From contig OY744613.1 of assembly GCA_963556255.1 (NCBI GenBank), positions 40,953,409 to 41,017,408 of the forward strand: a stretch of 64,000 bases of DNA, in the 5' to 3' direction. The notes beneath the pieces were generated by a model, which worked only from the letters and a program-made list of their open reading frames with translations, made no database searches and was not told the DNA's origin. The DNA comes from Allolobophora icterica (taxonomy: Eukaryota > Annelida > Clitellata > Crassiclitellata > Lumbricidae). Position 1 is the first letter of the stretch, and each line of letters opens with the position of its first letter. Shown here one piece after another: positions 45,086 to 55,623 of the stretch. Position numbers and translations under genes: made by a program.

Positions 45086-45995
45086 GGGCACAGAAAGGAG
45101 GTCTGCACACCATAGAAATGATTACAGTGAAGTCACCATGTGCCTATATGTAGATATAGTCCTTTCACGACTCAAGGCATACAAAATGGTCTCGTTAGTG
45201 GACTGTGTGTACCATCTTTGAGAAGTACATCAAACGCTTGCTGGAGATTGCTCATTCTCACAGTGTATTTTGTTAACAAGGCAGATGCCAAAAGCAGCGC
45301 ATGATAAGGCATGATAAGGCACCTTCAAGCCATCAGACACATAACGGACTCTTCATACGAGATACCTAGTGTAAGCAATAAAATAACGCTTCAGTCTCGT
45401 AAACTGTAGACATCAACATCGAAAACTGTTCAGGCCAGGATGGAATGTGTGGACGTTTCTGCAAACAGCAAGCAGCCATTTTCATGCAACACGTTGTACT
45501 ACTTTCTAAGCTTATGTTGTTAAGCCAAATATTTAACAGCTCTCTTTGAATAATACAACAGCATTGTTTGCTTATCTATAAGAAGTTTAAAGACATTGGC
45601 AGTGTGCTGTATTTGTACGAGTTATGTTATTTTGTATGTTATATGCATGTGTATTTGTATGTGTACTTATCTGTGCATGCCTTTATGTATGTGTCTTCAT
45701 CTGTATCTTTGTGCCTGTACCCGTGTATCTGCATCTATGCATATTTTGCATCATTGCAGAAAAGTTCAAACACGGCATAAGATGTACTAATTTAAACAAA
45801 ACGTCGAGTGAATATTAACGGAAGGTGAGGTTATAGGGTCAATCATGTTCGACTAATTCAACATCGAGGCCATTTCGCTCGGTTTATGGGAAAAGGTCCC
45901 TTCTTTTATTTCATGGTGCCAAAGAATAGTTGAGATAGCCAAGCCATATTTTTTCTTTGGTGATGACCTTGTTGAGTAAATGCAGTGCCTCTCCA
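45086..45995. other. No gene; low-complexity GT-rich stretch
   Basis: The interval 45610-45745 is a degenerate (GTATGT) tract with three frames open simultaneously, which indicates low complexity. Nothing else is recognisable. Confidence 0.45.
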
Positions 45996-46001
45996 CACTC
46001 G

Positions 46002-46490
46002 TCAGCTGCAATGCCTGCAGCGCCTATCCCCTGATTTGTTATGTGTCATGAACCTGGGACCATGGACGAAATGAGCTATACTAAAGACGAACATGTAATA
46101 TATGGGAGCTCGGCCAGTTCTGAGTTGGTATTTTTCAGAAACGATGTTGGCGGTGGTGAAGAACTTCGTACAACTGGTTGGCTTCAAAAAGTATGATGGC
46201 CGAAAAGCAGATGTTGCCTGTGAACTCATGGATGGAGACGATGTTTGGACGTGGAAGACAATACGAGGCAATGAGACAAGTTGACGCACGGACCCCTGCA
46301 CAACAAACTGAAGACCAGTGGCAAAAACAAGCATTGACGTCTTTCCGATGGGGACAGCTACGAGATTCGATCACTCGAGAAGTGATAACACGTCAACACA
46401 GTGGTGTTGGTCTACGTTGGAGGATGGTCAACCAGAGCAACACAGCCATGTTATATGATGCATTAGCAGTATGATGATGGCACAAACTAG
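46002..46490. other. No confident gene
   Basis: A 98-residue plus frame (46178-46474) and a 110-residue minus frame (46002-46334) overlap and neither carries a known motif. I cannot decide between them. Confidence 0.25.
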
Positions 46491-46509
46491 AAGGTGCTTA
46501 GCCTGTGCT

Positions 46510-46869
46510 TTACCTTATAGTGGCATTTGTAGATAGCCATTGTGCCTGTGTGCGGTGCATAGGCGCAACCACCCTATGTGACCCATGGGACGTGTCTCTC
46601 CAACTTTCGAGCAACTTGGGATGGTCCCCCCAACTGTTGCCCATGTCTAATGCATATTCGAAGAAAGCTTCCATCAAACGTCTCAGACAGTCATTGTTAA
46701 GCTTCGGTTCCAGCAAAAAGAATAAATCGGGTAAATGATGTAGTGACTTCATCAGGTCAATGGTCAAGCGATTGGGATCAACCACAAAGCACGGAACTTT
46801 AAGGACGGGACCTTCACGGAGACGTGCAAACTCAGTGAACTGATTGCCCATCAAGGCAAACACACCCAC
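46510..46869 (-). CDS. Hypothetical 119-residue ORF
   Basis: An uninterrupted minus-strand frame of even composition contains KVPCFVVDPNRLTIDLMKSL, an amphipathic helix region (LEPKLNNDCLRRLMEAFFEY) and a His/Arg-rich end. No family is recognised and no neighbouring gene supports it. It may be an exon of a decayed element or a chance frame. Confidence 0.3.
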   Translation of the reverse strand: MGVFALMGNQFTEFARLREGPVLKVPCFVVDPNRLTIDLMKSLHHLPDLFFLLEPKLNNDCLRRLMEAFFEYALDMGNSWGDHPKLLESWRDTSHGSHRVVAPMHRTQAQWLSTNATIR

Positions 46870-47164
46870 TCAGTCAGGGTCTCGATAAATACTAGACTAG
46901 ATCCGAACGAACATCCAATTTCAAAGCAATCAATAACTGCCTACTCCAACTGTTCCACTCAAGATATATTCCCAAATCGACTGGATGGATGCCTCAACTG
47001 CATCAGACCAAATCCACTACACAAGGGAAACAAGGCAAAACAATCTGGAGAAGTATCGTTAGCTCCATGGAATGTCTAGACAACTCCATGGAATGTCTAG
47101 ACAACTTGGATACTAGCCTCTAAGAAACTAAACTCGAATATCATGTCCACGGACATAGCCCTAC
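46870..47164. other. Probable start of the Penelope-like N-terminal relic; no motif
   Basis: A 28-bp tandem pair with AGCTCCATGGAATGTCTAGACAA occurs at about 47060-47105, given here only as a location marker. No coding motif was found. Confidence 0.35.
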
Positions 47165-47300
47165 TACCCTTAATCTGTCAGGCTACACTCTTTCATGAGA
47201 CAAAAAATCACTCCTTGATTTAGGCCTATCCTTCATACCTACCAACAATACACTCTGCCACTCCACTACAAATGAACCTCTGACACAACGAACTGGATCA

Positions 47301-48033
47301 CTTAAACTCAGAGACCCGTCAATTGCGCCCCCGACAATTGCGCCATAAAAATCCCGACAATTGCGCCCCGACATTTGCGCCACATAATACGAATATTGGA
47401 TCCACGTGATAGCATGTTGCCTGTCGGACCTGAAACAGTTGAGAAGCATACGTCGGTGTAGTCGGATCAAACCACGAAGAAGACAAGTGAGAACGCTACT
47501 TGGCTGGGGAGGTCAGACCGATAGCCACTAAGAATAAATATGTCCAACTAACTCGTCGTTTACATGCTGTAACCATTACGTATGGCGCTATTGCCCTCCT
47601 GGACTATCTGCATAGGATAGCGCACAATCTAGAACTGTAATCTCATAATACTATTCAACAATTTATAGTCACAATAGAAATATGTTTTTGTTACCGTAAA
47701 TCTGTAGTTGTGTTAGAGATGTGTCTCATGTAGTTCTAAAATATGTAGAATTCGCTGTTTGACTTTTAAAAATAATTTTATTAGAAATGTTTTCTTACCA
47801 TATGTCCGTAGTTGTGTTAGAGTTCTAAAATACGTAGAAGATGCCGTCTGACTGTAACAGTTCTCTTATTAAAGTTTTAATCGTGTCTTACAATTTTGTG
47901 TTTGCCTACATAACATTTATAAATTGGGTTACGGGGGCGCAAATGTCAGGGTGCTTTTGTCGGGAATTTTATGGCGCAATTGTCGGGGCGCAGTTGGGGG
48001 CGCAATTGTCGGGGCGCCCTTAAACTCAGAGAC
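47301..48033. repeat. 15-bp perfect direct repeat flanking the 703-bp element
   Basis: CTTAAACTCAGAGAC occurs at 47301-47315 and 48019-48033, directly abutting both ends of the terminal inverted repeats. It is best read as a target-site duplication. Fifteen bases is longer than usual for cut-and-paste DNA transposons. Confidence 0.85.
47316..48018. mobile_element. 703-bp non-autonomous element with iterated TIRs
   Basis: Each end is built from tandem copies of a motif close to CCCGACAATTGCGCC: about four at 47316-47385, and about four in inverted orientation at 47936-48018. The interior is AT-rich, with no coding sequence. Insertion broke a Penelope-like relic, as shown by the direct repeats and by frame continuity across the site. 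No autonomous partner is visible in the window. Confidence 0.85.
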
Positions 48034-48720
48034 TTCTTTAATGACACCGAGGACTTCGACCATGCACTGACTTTGAAAGAAGTAAATAGAAAAGTACTTG
48101 GAAACCGCCATATCACTTGAAACTAGCACAGCAATCATAAACTCAAAAAGATGAAAGACAAAATTCTACGTAAACACCCAAACAAAGAGGACTGTTGCCA
48201 CATCAGAAATATGCCACTGAACCTAACAAGACAGCAGAAACAGGCTAACACTTTTAAGCAACTTAAGACGAGCAGAAGCAACTTAAGACCAGCAGACAAA
48301 GGCGGAATGACCTGCATCATGAATAAATAAACTTCTGAGACCAACACCTTAGTCCTGCTAGTTCATCAGTTCCATCCAGGAAAGACAAAACATTTACATT
48401 GTAACGTAGACCAAGCAAGCAAGAACGTATTGACGAAGGACAGAGAAGTATCAGTTAGCAACATGAATCCAGCTTTCTGCAATGCCAAACACCAAAAATT
48501 CCACAAGAAAAATGGTTTGGCTAAATTACCGTGTGCAGCTCTTACAGTCCACATTAGTTGAGAGAACACCATAAAACACCTATTTGTTACTGCGCTTGGG
48601 GATCTTGCTTCCTATGCATGCTGCTTTTGTAGGATGAGTTGCAACATTCCCAACCTAAACGAGTAAAGTGGGCCGACCCAATCAGCAGGTCAGACCGAGT
48701 AGCCACAGGGTACAGAGAGA

Positions 48721-48946
48721 TGTAAAAATATGAGTAAGCATTGCTTACAAAACTTGGCTTGACGGAATCGATAATCTATAGCCGAGCTAAGCCAAGCCGG
48801 TCTCTTTCTATCTGTATATAATAGTCGCTGATCTTCATAGGTACACGTCGGAGAAGCAGCACGATAGAACTGTCAAGAGGTTAGTTTGTTGTCACCATTG
48901 ATATAACTGTCTTGTGATTGAACTGCAATAAATGACATAATTAACA
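48721..48946 (+). mobile_element. Possible solo LTR, or host core promoter
   Basis: The 226-bp block starts TGTAAAAAT and ends ATTAACA, with TATATAATAG at 48816 and AATAAA at about 48928. It could be a small LTR; the flanking 5-mers AGAGA and AGATG match only partly. The alternative is a host promoter driving the short frame at 48949. Confidence 0.3.
48816..48825 (+). promoter_or_regulatory. TATA box (TATATAATAG)
   Basis: A TATA-like motif lies 133 bp upstream of the ATG at 48949. It supports transcription starting about 48845, for either an LTR or a cellular gene. Confidence 0.4.
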
Positions 48947-48948
48947 AG

Positions 48949-49012
48949 ATGTCTTCCTTCGCCGACAGCTTCTGGGCAAGTCACAAGCGATCGTCATATC
49001 AGTTGTCAACAG
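48949..49012 (+). CDS. Possible first coding exon, unknown gene
   Basis: From the ATG, the frame reads MSSFADSFWASHKRSSYQ and reaches CAACAG/GTACAG, a good splice donor at 49012/49013. A TATA-type promoter sits upstream. The SFADSFW start is reminiscent of F-BAR proteins but is too short for assignment. No second exon was identified. Confidence 0.3.
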
Positions 49013-49152
49013 GTACAGCTTACAGAGCTCTGCTGACCAGGAATTAGATTGTGATCCTACAAATGATGCACCAGTATCTGACTATTGCATGCATACATCA
49101 TCTTTAAAGGTTTTGAACTCAAACAACATAGACCAGTTTTTAACAGTCTGAC

Positions 49153-49320
49153 CTGCATGGCTGATGAACCTGCATAACGCCAATGAAGCTGGATGATGTC
49201 GATGAACCTGGATGATGCCATTGTACCTGGATGATGCCATTGTACCTGTATGATGTCGTTGAACCTGGATGATGTCAATGAACCTGGATGACGTCGTTGA
49301 ACCTGGATGATGATGATGAA
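49153..49320 (+). repeat. 19-bp minisatellite, about 8.5 copies
   Basis: The unit CTGGATGATGTCGTTGAAC (variants CCATTGTAC, TCAATGAAC) repeats with starts at 49189, 49208, 49227, 49246, 49265, 49284 and 49303, plus degraded copies from 49153. As 19 is not a multiple of three, it is unlikely to be coding. Confidence 0.9.
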
Positions 49321-50134
49321 GCAGCAGTCGTAGCCAAGACAGTCTTCATATTCTCAAAGAATGTGGCACCTGTCAAGCAGAAATTATACATCTGAAACAA
49401 AAGCCTTTATGTAACCAAGGAATAAACTGTACAAGTCACTACACCGGTCTCTTAGGAATCACTTTCACAAGTGTATTCAAAACAGCACTTTCCTGTACGT
49501 GGCTATCCACTTGCTCTGCATGCACATGTAGTGTTTTACGTGAACCGATTCCATTCAGTATGTTATTTCAGTCTATTAAATGGCTATTTCAATCAGTTTA
49601 CAGCAGCGGCACATTGGTACTGTTCTTGCTGTTTGAGACAGTATTACACTGCTTTGTTTCCCAGCAGTAACAACTTAATGTCCACTTATCTTTCCATTTC
49701 GTGAACGTTCCACACCATGCTTTTGCTAAAAAGGCGAGATTCGTCAACTATCCATGTCATTCCTTCTCCAGGTTTTCCTGGAAATCTGTCATTAGCTAAT
49801 ATTGCATCAACTGGGTCTACTCAAACCCCCAAAACCTGATTCCCTGAAAGTGTCCAAAATGCAAAATTGACCAAAATCCTGAAACAATTTTTCTACCAAG
49901 CGTTGTGATGCCAAAGACTAGGCTGAACAAGTTGTCCAATATTTTCAATAGCATATTTGTGCAAATAAAATTGTTTGACTTAGAAAATACATTTCAGGGA
50001 TCTGGTGTCTGGTGTAAATTCAAGTTTGGAACTGGAGTTTTAGGAATTCACTGCATAGCCCCTAAACACCTCCCTGCAGAACACATGCTAATCAGCTTTC
50101 TTTATGAAATCTAGTTGCTCCACAGCTTGCATTA
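49321..50134. other. No gene seen
   Basis: Short frames only (for example plus 49471-49704 and 49905-50114). No motif or repeat was recognised. Confidence 0.35.
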
Positions 50135-50136
50135 TA

Positions 50137-50878
50137 GCGTCCGAAATTATTTTAATTGAAACGCTATAATACAATAAATATTAAAACAATAAATATAATC
50201 ATCGTTCATCCAACTTCTAGTTTCAGTTGTATTTTCATCGATCATCCAGCTTCTAGTATGAGCTATATTTTCATCAATCTTCCAACTTCTGGCGCAATTG
50301 CAGTAACGGGGTCGATTGGTATCGCTAAATGCAGGCGCGTATACCCGGACTATAGATGCCAAGAGAGACTTTCATATTTACCGTTTAACGATTAAAATAT
50401 AACTAAAACTAGAAGCGGGATCAACGATTAATTTGTAAAATAAATTAGAAGCAGGATTAACGATTGAAATGTAACTAACAGTAGAAGCAGGATTAAAATG
50501 TTAAATACATAAGAAGTGTAGCATAAGACATAACGGTTGAGAAATTGACTCCGACTTATACTCTGCCGTCTTTCAAGCGGCCAAAGATACTAAATATTAC
50601 CCGATACCAATCGACCCCGTTACTGCAATTACGCCCAACTTCTTGTTTAAGTTTTGCTATGAACTGTTTTCATCGCTCATCCACGGCAATGATATCGGCG
50701 CTATAACAATTTATTTTCATCGCAATTCCAACTTCTAGTTTGACTTTTATTATGTCATTTTTTCATCGATGATCCAGCTTCTAGTTTCAGTAATATTTTC
50801 ATCAATCTTCCAACTTCTAGTTTGATTTTTACTAAGAAATGTTTTCATCGCTCATGCAATGTAAATAATTTCGGACGC
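50137..50878. mobile_element. 742-bp TA-flanked TIR element with inner inverted arms
   Basis: The ends are a 16-bp perfect inverted repeat (GCGTCCGAAATTATTT at 50137-50152, its complement at 50863-50878), flanked on both sides by TA. A second pair of inverted arms lies inside: 50291-50324 and 50602-50635 match over 34 bp with one mismatch, around GTAACGGGGTCGATTGG. Between outer and inner arms, a roughly 35-bp unit with CATCCAACTTCTAGTTTCAG repeats in direct orientation on both sides. A Tc1/mariner-type MITE is possible from the TA flank, but TA is weak evidence. Confidence 0.7.
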
Positions 50879-51849
50879 TAAAACCCAGGATTACCGAAAT
50901 ATATATTCAGAAAATATTGCATGCAGTTAGTCAAAAAAACCTTTCAAATGTATCTACAAAAGTGGAGAAAACATTGTCCTTTCTCCTTCAAATTCGTGTG
51001 AGCACCTTTTTAATGTGCTTAAATTCCTGTTGCTTTGTTTTATCAGCTAAAACTTGGCTGAAGACTTCCTTGCAGAAGATAATCTGCCTCTTGATTATAC
51101 GAGAGCAAATTCTTACGCAAGTCTAGGCCCGATATTTCCTTTAAAAAGTGGTCTCAATACACGTGTTAAGAATACGTTCAGTACCTGTTTCTTATCAACT
51201 TCTGGAACTCATCAATTTATCACGAATTGCAAAGTTATCACATCTGAAACAAACATAACACAATTTAAAATAAAATAAGCCTTACGCGGCTGGCCTGTCA
51301 AAATCGCTAAACTTTATACATCTCAACTGCTAGCTGCCGCGTCATGCGTCCCCTGTTAAACAAGCGCTCACACGCCACATTCAGCAATCTGGACTTGTCT
51401 AGGCACTGACAGTTTTATTTTGAGACTGTTACGAAATCTCAGCAAAGTTTACCTCATGATACGCGGAAGCACATGCTAGACCACTGTCGTCTGAACAAAT
51501 GTCAAACTTGAAGAAGTTTTAAACTTCTTTGCACTGACCAAACCAACTTCAGTACCGAACATTCCACAATGTAAAGACAAAGGCTTGGAAAGATCAAAGG
51601 CTTGTAATGGGAGGCTTGGTGCGCGTTTAATTTCGGATTCATAGTTCCTTTGACGTCACTTTAAACGATAAACACCGCCATCTAGTAACAGACAACTATT
51701 CGTATGCACTCATTTACTCAAATTGTTGCTTTCACAGACTCTTGTCGTGAATTTGAGAACAACTAAAATAAAAGAGCACTAAATATACTACATGCATTTT
51801 CTGAACAGCAATTTGAAAGATTTTGTTTAAATTTCTGCGCTTATGCTCT
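50879..51849. other. No gene seen
   Basis: Short frames only (50917-51126, 51054-51278). No repeats or motifs were recognised in this roughly 970-bp interval. Confidence 0.4.
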
Positions 51850-52732
51850 GCATGAACCAGTCTTGTTGTCAAGACCTTAAACCTCAAGACCAAGACCAAG
51901 ACCAAGACCTTGAACCTCAAGACCAAGACCAAGACCTTGAACCTCGAGACCAAGACCAAGACCAAGACTTTGAACCTCGAGACCAAGACCAAGACCAAGA
52001 CCTTGAATCTCAAGACCAAGACCAAGACCCAAAAAATCGAAATCAGGTCAAGACTTCTAAAAATTGTAAAGTCGGAATATTCGCTATTTTAATGAAAACA
52101 TGAGTCTTTTATTTTATTCAAGCAAATTAACTTTAAATGCAAACTGCAGAGAAATCCGAATTTGTATTCAAAGTCCTTCATGCAAACTCTTGTACCAAAT
52201 GCCTTTTGTATTTTATAAAAAACCAATTCGCTCAGAATTTTCGACCAAGACGTGCCTGGTGGGCCTCATAAAAATTCCGCCGTGTGAAAAAATACGTTCT
52301 ACAGGTGCTGAAGTCGCTGACACACAGAGAGTAGCTTTTCAAGCACTGGATGTAAATGTACAGATATATTGAGTCCCTTTTGAAATCTTGCCATGGTCTA
52401 TCTGATACAGAATAACTGTTGCTGCTGCCAATGGGTTTTCCTGACCAACATGACTTGTATCCATCTATATATTGGTCGTATGATGCAAGCAGGCTTGATA
52501 CAGAATTCTTAAGTTCTGTTAAATGACTGTTCATATTAACAGCCGGTCTTGGTCTTGGTCTTGCGAGACCAAGACCAAGACTTTGAACCTCAAGACGAAG
52601 ACCAAGACCTTGAACCTCAAGACCAAGACCAAGACCTTTAACCTCAAGACCAAGACCAAGACTTTTAAAAACGAACTCGAGTGCACTCGAGACCAAGACC
52701 TTGGTCTCGAGTGCAACAAGACTGGCATGAAC
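51850..52732. repeat. 8-bp target duplication GCATGAAC
   Basis: GCATGAAC is present at 51850-51857 and 52725-52732, directly abutting both termini of the hexamer-array element. Eight bases is the hAT-superfamily duplication length. Confidence 0.95.
51858..52724. mobile_element. hAT-type MITE with GACCAA hexamer arrays, copy 1 (867 bp)
   Basis: The termini are CAGTCTTGTTG and CAACAAGACTG, an 11-bp perfect inverted repeat. Subterminal arrays of GACCAA/AAGACC interspersed with TTGAACCTC occupy 51889-52030 and 52546-52705. At the right end the array also runs in the opposite direction, forming a hairpin around TTGCGAG. The core (52080-52510) has no long frame. A second copy lies at 54733. Confidence 0.95.
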
Positions 52733-53260
52733 CTAGGATGTTGGCTATGAATATAGGCCTATAGCTGACGCCTGCGTTTGACTTTTGAGTGGTGCTTTAG
52801 ACGATATAAAACCTGTAATTAGGCGACGGGTATGCGTACGTACCGGGTACTTCAAGACCTTTGCTTAGACTATAGGCCGCACTTGATAAAGAACATCCAA
52901 TAAAATTTTTGCTATTTTAGTCAAATGAACAGCTTAAGTTGTTTTGTTGTCTCTCGAGTTGGTGATTAATGTGTGAGGTGGGGGGGGGGATAATATAGGG
53001 TCTAGACATTATGTATTTTTTCCCAAACAGATGTATAAGTTTCTTCCGCAGTTGTAATCTCTCTAAATCCATGTGAATAAACAACTCTTGTAGCAAGTTG
53101 AAGAGTCGTTGGGAATTGCAAAATATCAAGATGCCTAATTAAGTTTGGCTATTTTATGTACTTGGCCTTGCTATCGTCGGTCAAGGCTATAGGTAGGTCT
53201 ACCTCTGTGAGTGTCAACTGAGCAGTATATAGGGCCTAAATATCGTCATAATTGTAATTC
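52733..53260. other. No gene; G10 run
   Basis: No coding sequence was recognised. A mononucleotide G run lies at about 52980-52989. Confidence 0.4.
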
Positions 53261-53584
53261 CAGTACCGTCCTTAGGATACTTCGGGCACCGTGCAAAGTC
53301 CCCCCCATGACACATCGTACTAAGTCAAATTGTTTTTCATTGCTAATCATTTTATTTTTAGTAGATTTTAACAAGTAGGCCTACAACAAGTAAAATTTAA
53401 CTAGGCGCGAGATTTCTGGGACATAGAGGAAGTTGACTTTCATTTGAATGACAAAAGAGAAGATTTAATCGAAACCATAATATTATGGTGTGGGTTCATA
53501 TGATTTTTCTGTGACATTGACGGGCCTCATAAGTTGCGAGCTCCGTGCGACCGCACGGTTCGCATGCCCCTAAGACCGGCATTG
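53261..53584. mobile_element. Degenerate hAT-like MITE
   Basis: The left end CAGTACCGTCCTTAGG and the inverted right end (CAATGCCGGTCTTAGG when read inward) match over most of 16 bp and begin with CA. Flanks GTAATTC and CTAATTC share six bases. Both point to an old 324-bp hAT-like element. It is a different family from the hexamer-array element. Confidence 0.4.
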
Positions 53585-54555
53585 CTAATTCATTTCTTAG
53601 TTTAGTTCATATAGAGAATTAAAATTATTATTCAAATGTACTTAGAGTGAGCTGAAATTTTAGGCAGTAATTTGCCCTGAAAGCCGAATGATAATGGGAC
53701 ACGTATAGGGCCCGTATGGGTAATATGAAGTGCCCTATATGTTTTTTCTATAATGTGGATTAAGACGAAGACATTTGCCCTGAAGTTATGTCAGGGAAAA
53801 GGTTCGTTGCGTAACTGAATATATTCGCGTTTGCTGACAACTTTACTGACAAACCACAGTAAGTAGCATTTGAACTTATCACAGTACTTACAGAACACAC
53901 GTCCTGGCAGCCTGTTAGGCGCCCGTTCATTTTACACCTGCTCCCTAGGGAGCATGGGCGTGCGCAGGAATTTTTTTAGGGGGGCGCAAAAGTTTTTATG
54001 AGGGGCCAAAAATTTTGCATAGAAAAAATTGGCAGAGAAAAAAATTAAAATAAATGATGAAGGACTTTACCTAAATAACTGTTTCTTTGCATTTAAAATC
54101 GTTTTGGGACTGTTGTACTAATCATAATAATCATAAGATTTTTTTTTTATAAAATATTTACAAAATCCAGGGGGGCCCAAACCGCGTCTTTCAAGATCAT
54201 GTTCTTTGAGCAAGAGTGTTACTATTCATCTATATTAAGTGTACATATTATGGCTTTTCTCGAGAGCGAATTTTTGTATGGCGCGCCAGACATAACTTCT
54301 GGGCAAATGTCTTATCACTGATATTTCAATTATATGATCTTTCTCTAAAATGGGTTATCATGTGAATCTTGAGCCCACAACTTCGTAGAAAATGTTTTGT
54401 GACATAAATTGCATTTGTCTTTTTTCGTCAATGTCGGCGATCTTAATTTTATTGTGCTTTTTTGAAATCGTCACGCCTATTTTTTTACGTAAATAGCTCC
54501 TGTGCAGCTTTTCTTCAGTAGGCCTATGTGTTCCTGTAGGCTATGTAGGCCCTAT
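53585..54555. other. No gene seen; G-rich repeat-like stretch
   Basis: The interval 53945-54180 (GGGCGTGCGCAGGAATTT onward, to AGGGGGGCCCAAACC) has the look of a dispersed repeat end, but I cannot define its boundaries. No coding sequence was recognised. Confidence 0.35.
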
Positions 54556-54724
54556 ACGAAGACCACTAGATTGTGAAAACAATTCTTGCAAAACTGACGG
54601 CAGTAGAATCTTTCTTCTGTGTGGGTTCTAAAATGTTGTTTCAATGCAAATGCTTTATTAGAGTAGTTACATTTTTCTTGTTTTTCTCTGTGTTCGCTTT
54701 TATGTAGACCTAGTTCCAGATTAG

Positions 54725-55623
54725 GTTTCTGTCAGTCTTGTTGTCAAGACCTCAAACCTCAAGACCAAGACTTTGACCTCGAGACCAAGACCAAGACCAA
54801 GACTTTGAACCTCGAGACCAAGACCAAGACCAGGACTTTGAACCTCGAGACCAAGATCGAGACCAAGACCCCAACAAATCACATTCAGGCCAAGACTTCT
54901 TTTCCTTACACAAAAAATTGTGGAGTCGATATTTTAATGAAAACGTGTCTTTTATTTCAAGCATATTAATTTTCAATGCAGACTGCAGAGAATTCAGAAT
55001 TCGTATTTACAAAAGTACTTCATGCAAAATTTTTTTATTCCAAATGCCTATTGTATTTTATTAAAAAAACAATTCGCTCAGAATTTTCTGACCAAGACGT
55101 GCCTTGTGGGCCTCAAAAAATTCCGCCATGTGAAAAAATACTTTCCATGGCTAGTTGCTGAAGTCGCTGGCATACACAGTAGGTTTTCAAGCACTGGATG
55201 TAAATGTACAAATCGTGAGCCTTTTTGAAATCCTTCCATGGTCTATGGCTTCAGAAACAAGTCTCGGCAGGGCTTCCATATACAGCATAACTTAGTTGCT
55301 GCTGCCGATGGGTTATCCTGACCAACAAGACTTGCATCCGTCCGTAGGTATTTGTTGTAGGTTATGATGCAAACAGGTTTGATAAGTTTTTAAATTCTTG
55401 AGTTTTGTTAAATGACTTCATATTGACAGCCGGTCTTGGTCTTGGTCTTGCGATCGAGACCAAGACCAAGACTTTGAACCTCAAGACCAAGACCTTGAAC
55501 CTCAAGACCAAGACCAAGACCAAGACTTTTGATCTCAAGACCAAGACCAAGACTTTTAAAAACAAACTCGAGTGCACTCGAGACCGAGACCTCGGTCTCG
55601 AGGACAACAAGTCTGGTTTCTGT
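54725..55623. repeat. 8-bp target duplication GTTTCTGT
   Basis: GTTTCTGT is found at 54725-54732 and 55616-55623, directly flanking the second hexamer-array element. It differs from the GCATGAAC of copy 1, so the two copies inserted independently. Confidence 0.95.
54733..55615. mobile_element. hAT-type MITE with GACCAA hexamer arrays, copy 2 (883 bp)
   Basis: The termini are CAGTCTTGTTG and CAACAAGTCTG, one mismatch. Hexamer arrays lie at 54756-54870 and 55432-55600, the right one again with an opposed hairpin (GGTCTTGGTCTTGCGATCG). The core aligns with that of copy 1 throughout (blocks GCAGAGAAT, AATTCGCTCAGAATTTTC, CAAGACGTGCC). It interrupts a zinc-finger pseudogene. Confidence 0.95.

Larger units (their letters stand above)
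47165..48520 (+). pseudogene. Penelope-like element N-terminal RT region, interrupted by a TIR element
   Basis: Left of the insertion the frames give LSGYTLS and then SLLDLGLSFIPTNNTL, the NLSxYxLxxxExxLLxxGLxFxPT signature of Penelope-like RTs. Right of it are DFFNDTEDFD, then MKDKILRKHP, LNLTRQQKQ and the PADKGG motif (about 48290), which normally reads KPADKGGAVVIMD. The two sides are in the same phase when the 703-bp insert at 47316-48018 is ignored. Several stops and shifts were already present. Confidence 0.6.

Noticed and set aside
45568..45818. Three overlapping 64-70 residue Cys/Tyr-rich frames
   Set aside because: Three simultaneous open frames over a degenerate GTATGT tract indicate low complexity, not a secreted peptide.
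47301..47310. piggyBac/Kolobok (TTAA) insertion for the 703-bp element
   Set aside because: TTAA is inside the duplication, but identity extends over 15 bp and the termini abut the full 15-mer, not TTAA.
48949..49012. Assignment to an F-BAR gene
   Set aside because: Only the start SFADSFW is reminiscent; 21 residues are too few and no second exon was found.
51732..52103. Frames encoding QDQDQD, KTKTKT and VLVLVL repeats
   Set aside because: They are translations of the GACCAA hexamer array of the MITE in different frames; the same applies at 52523-52750 and 54752-55671.
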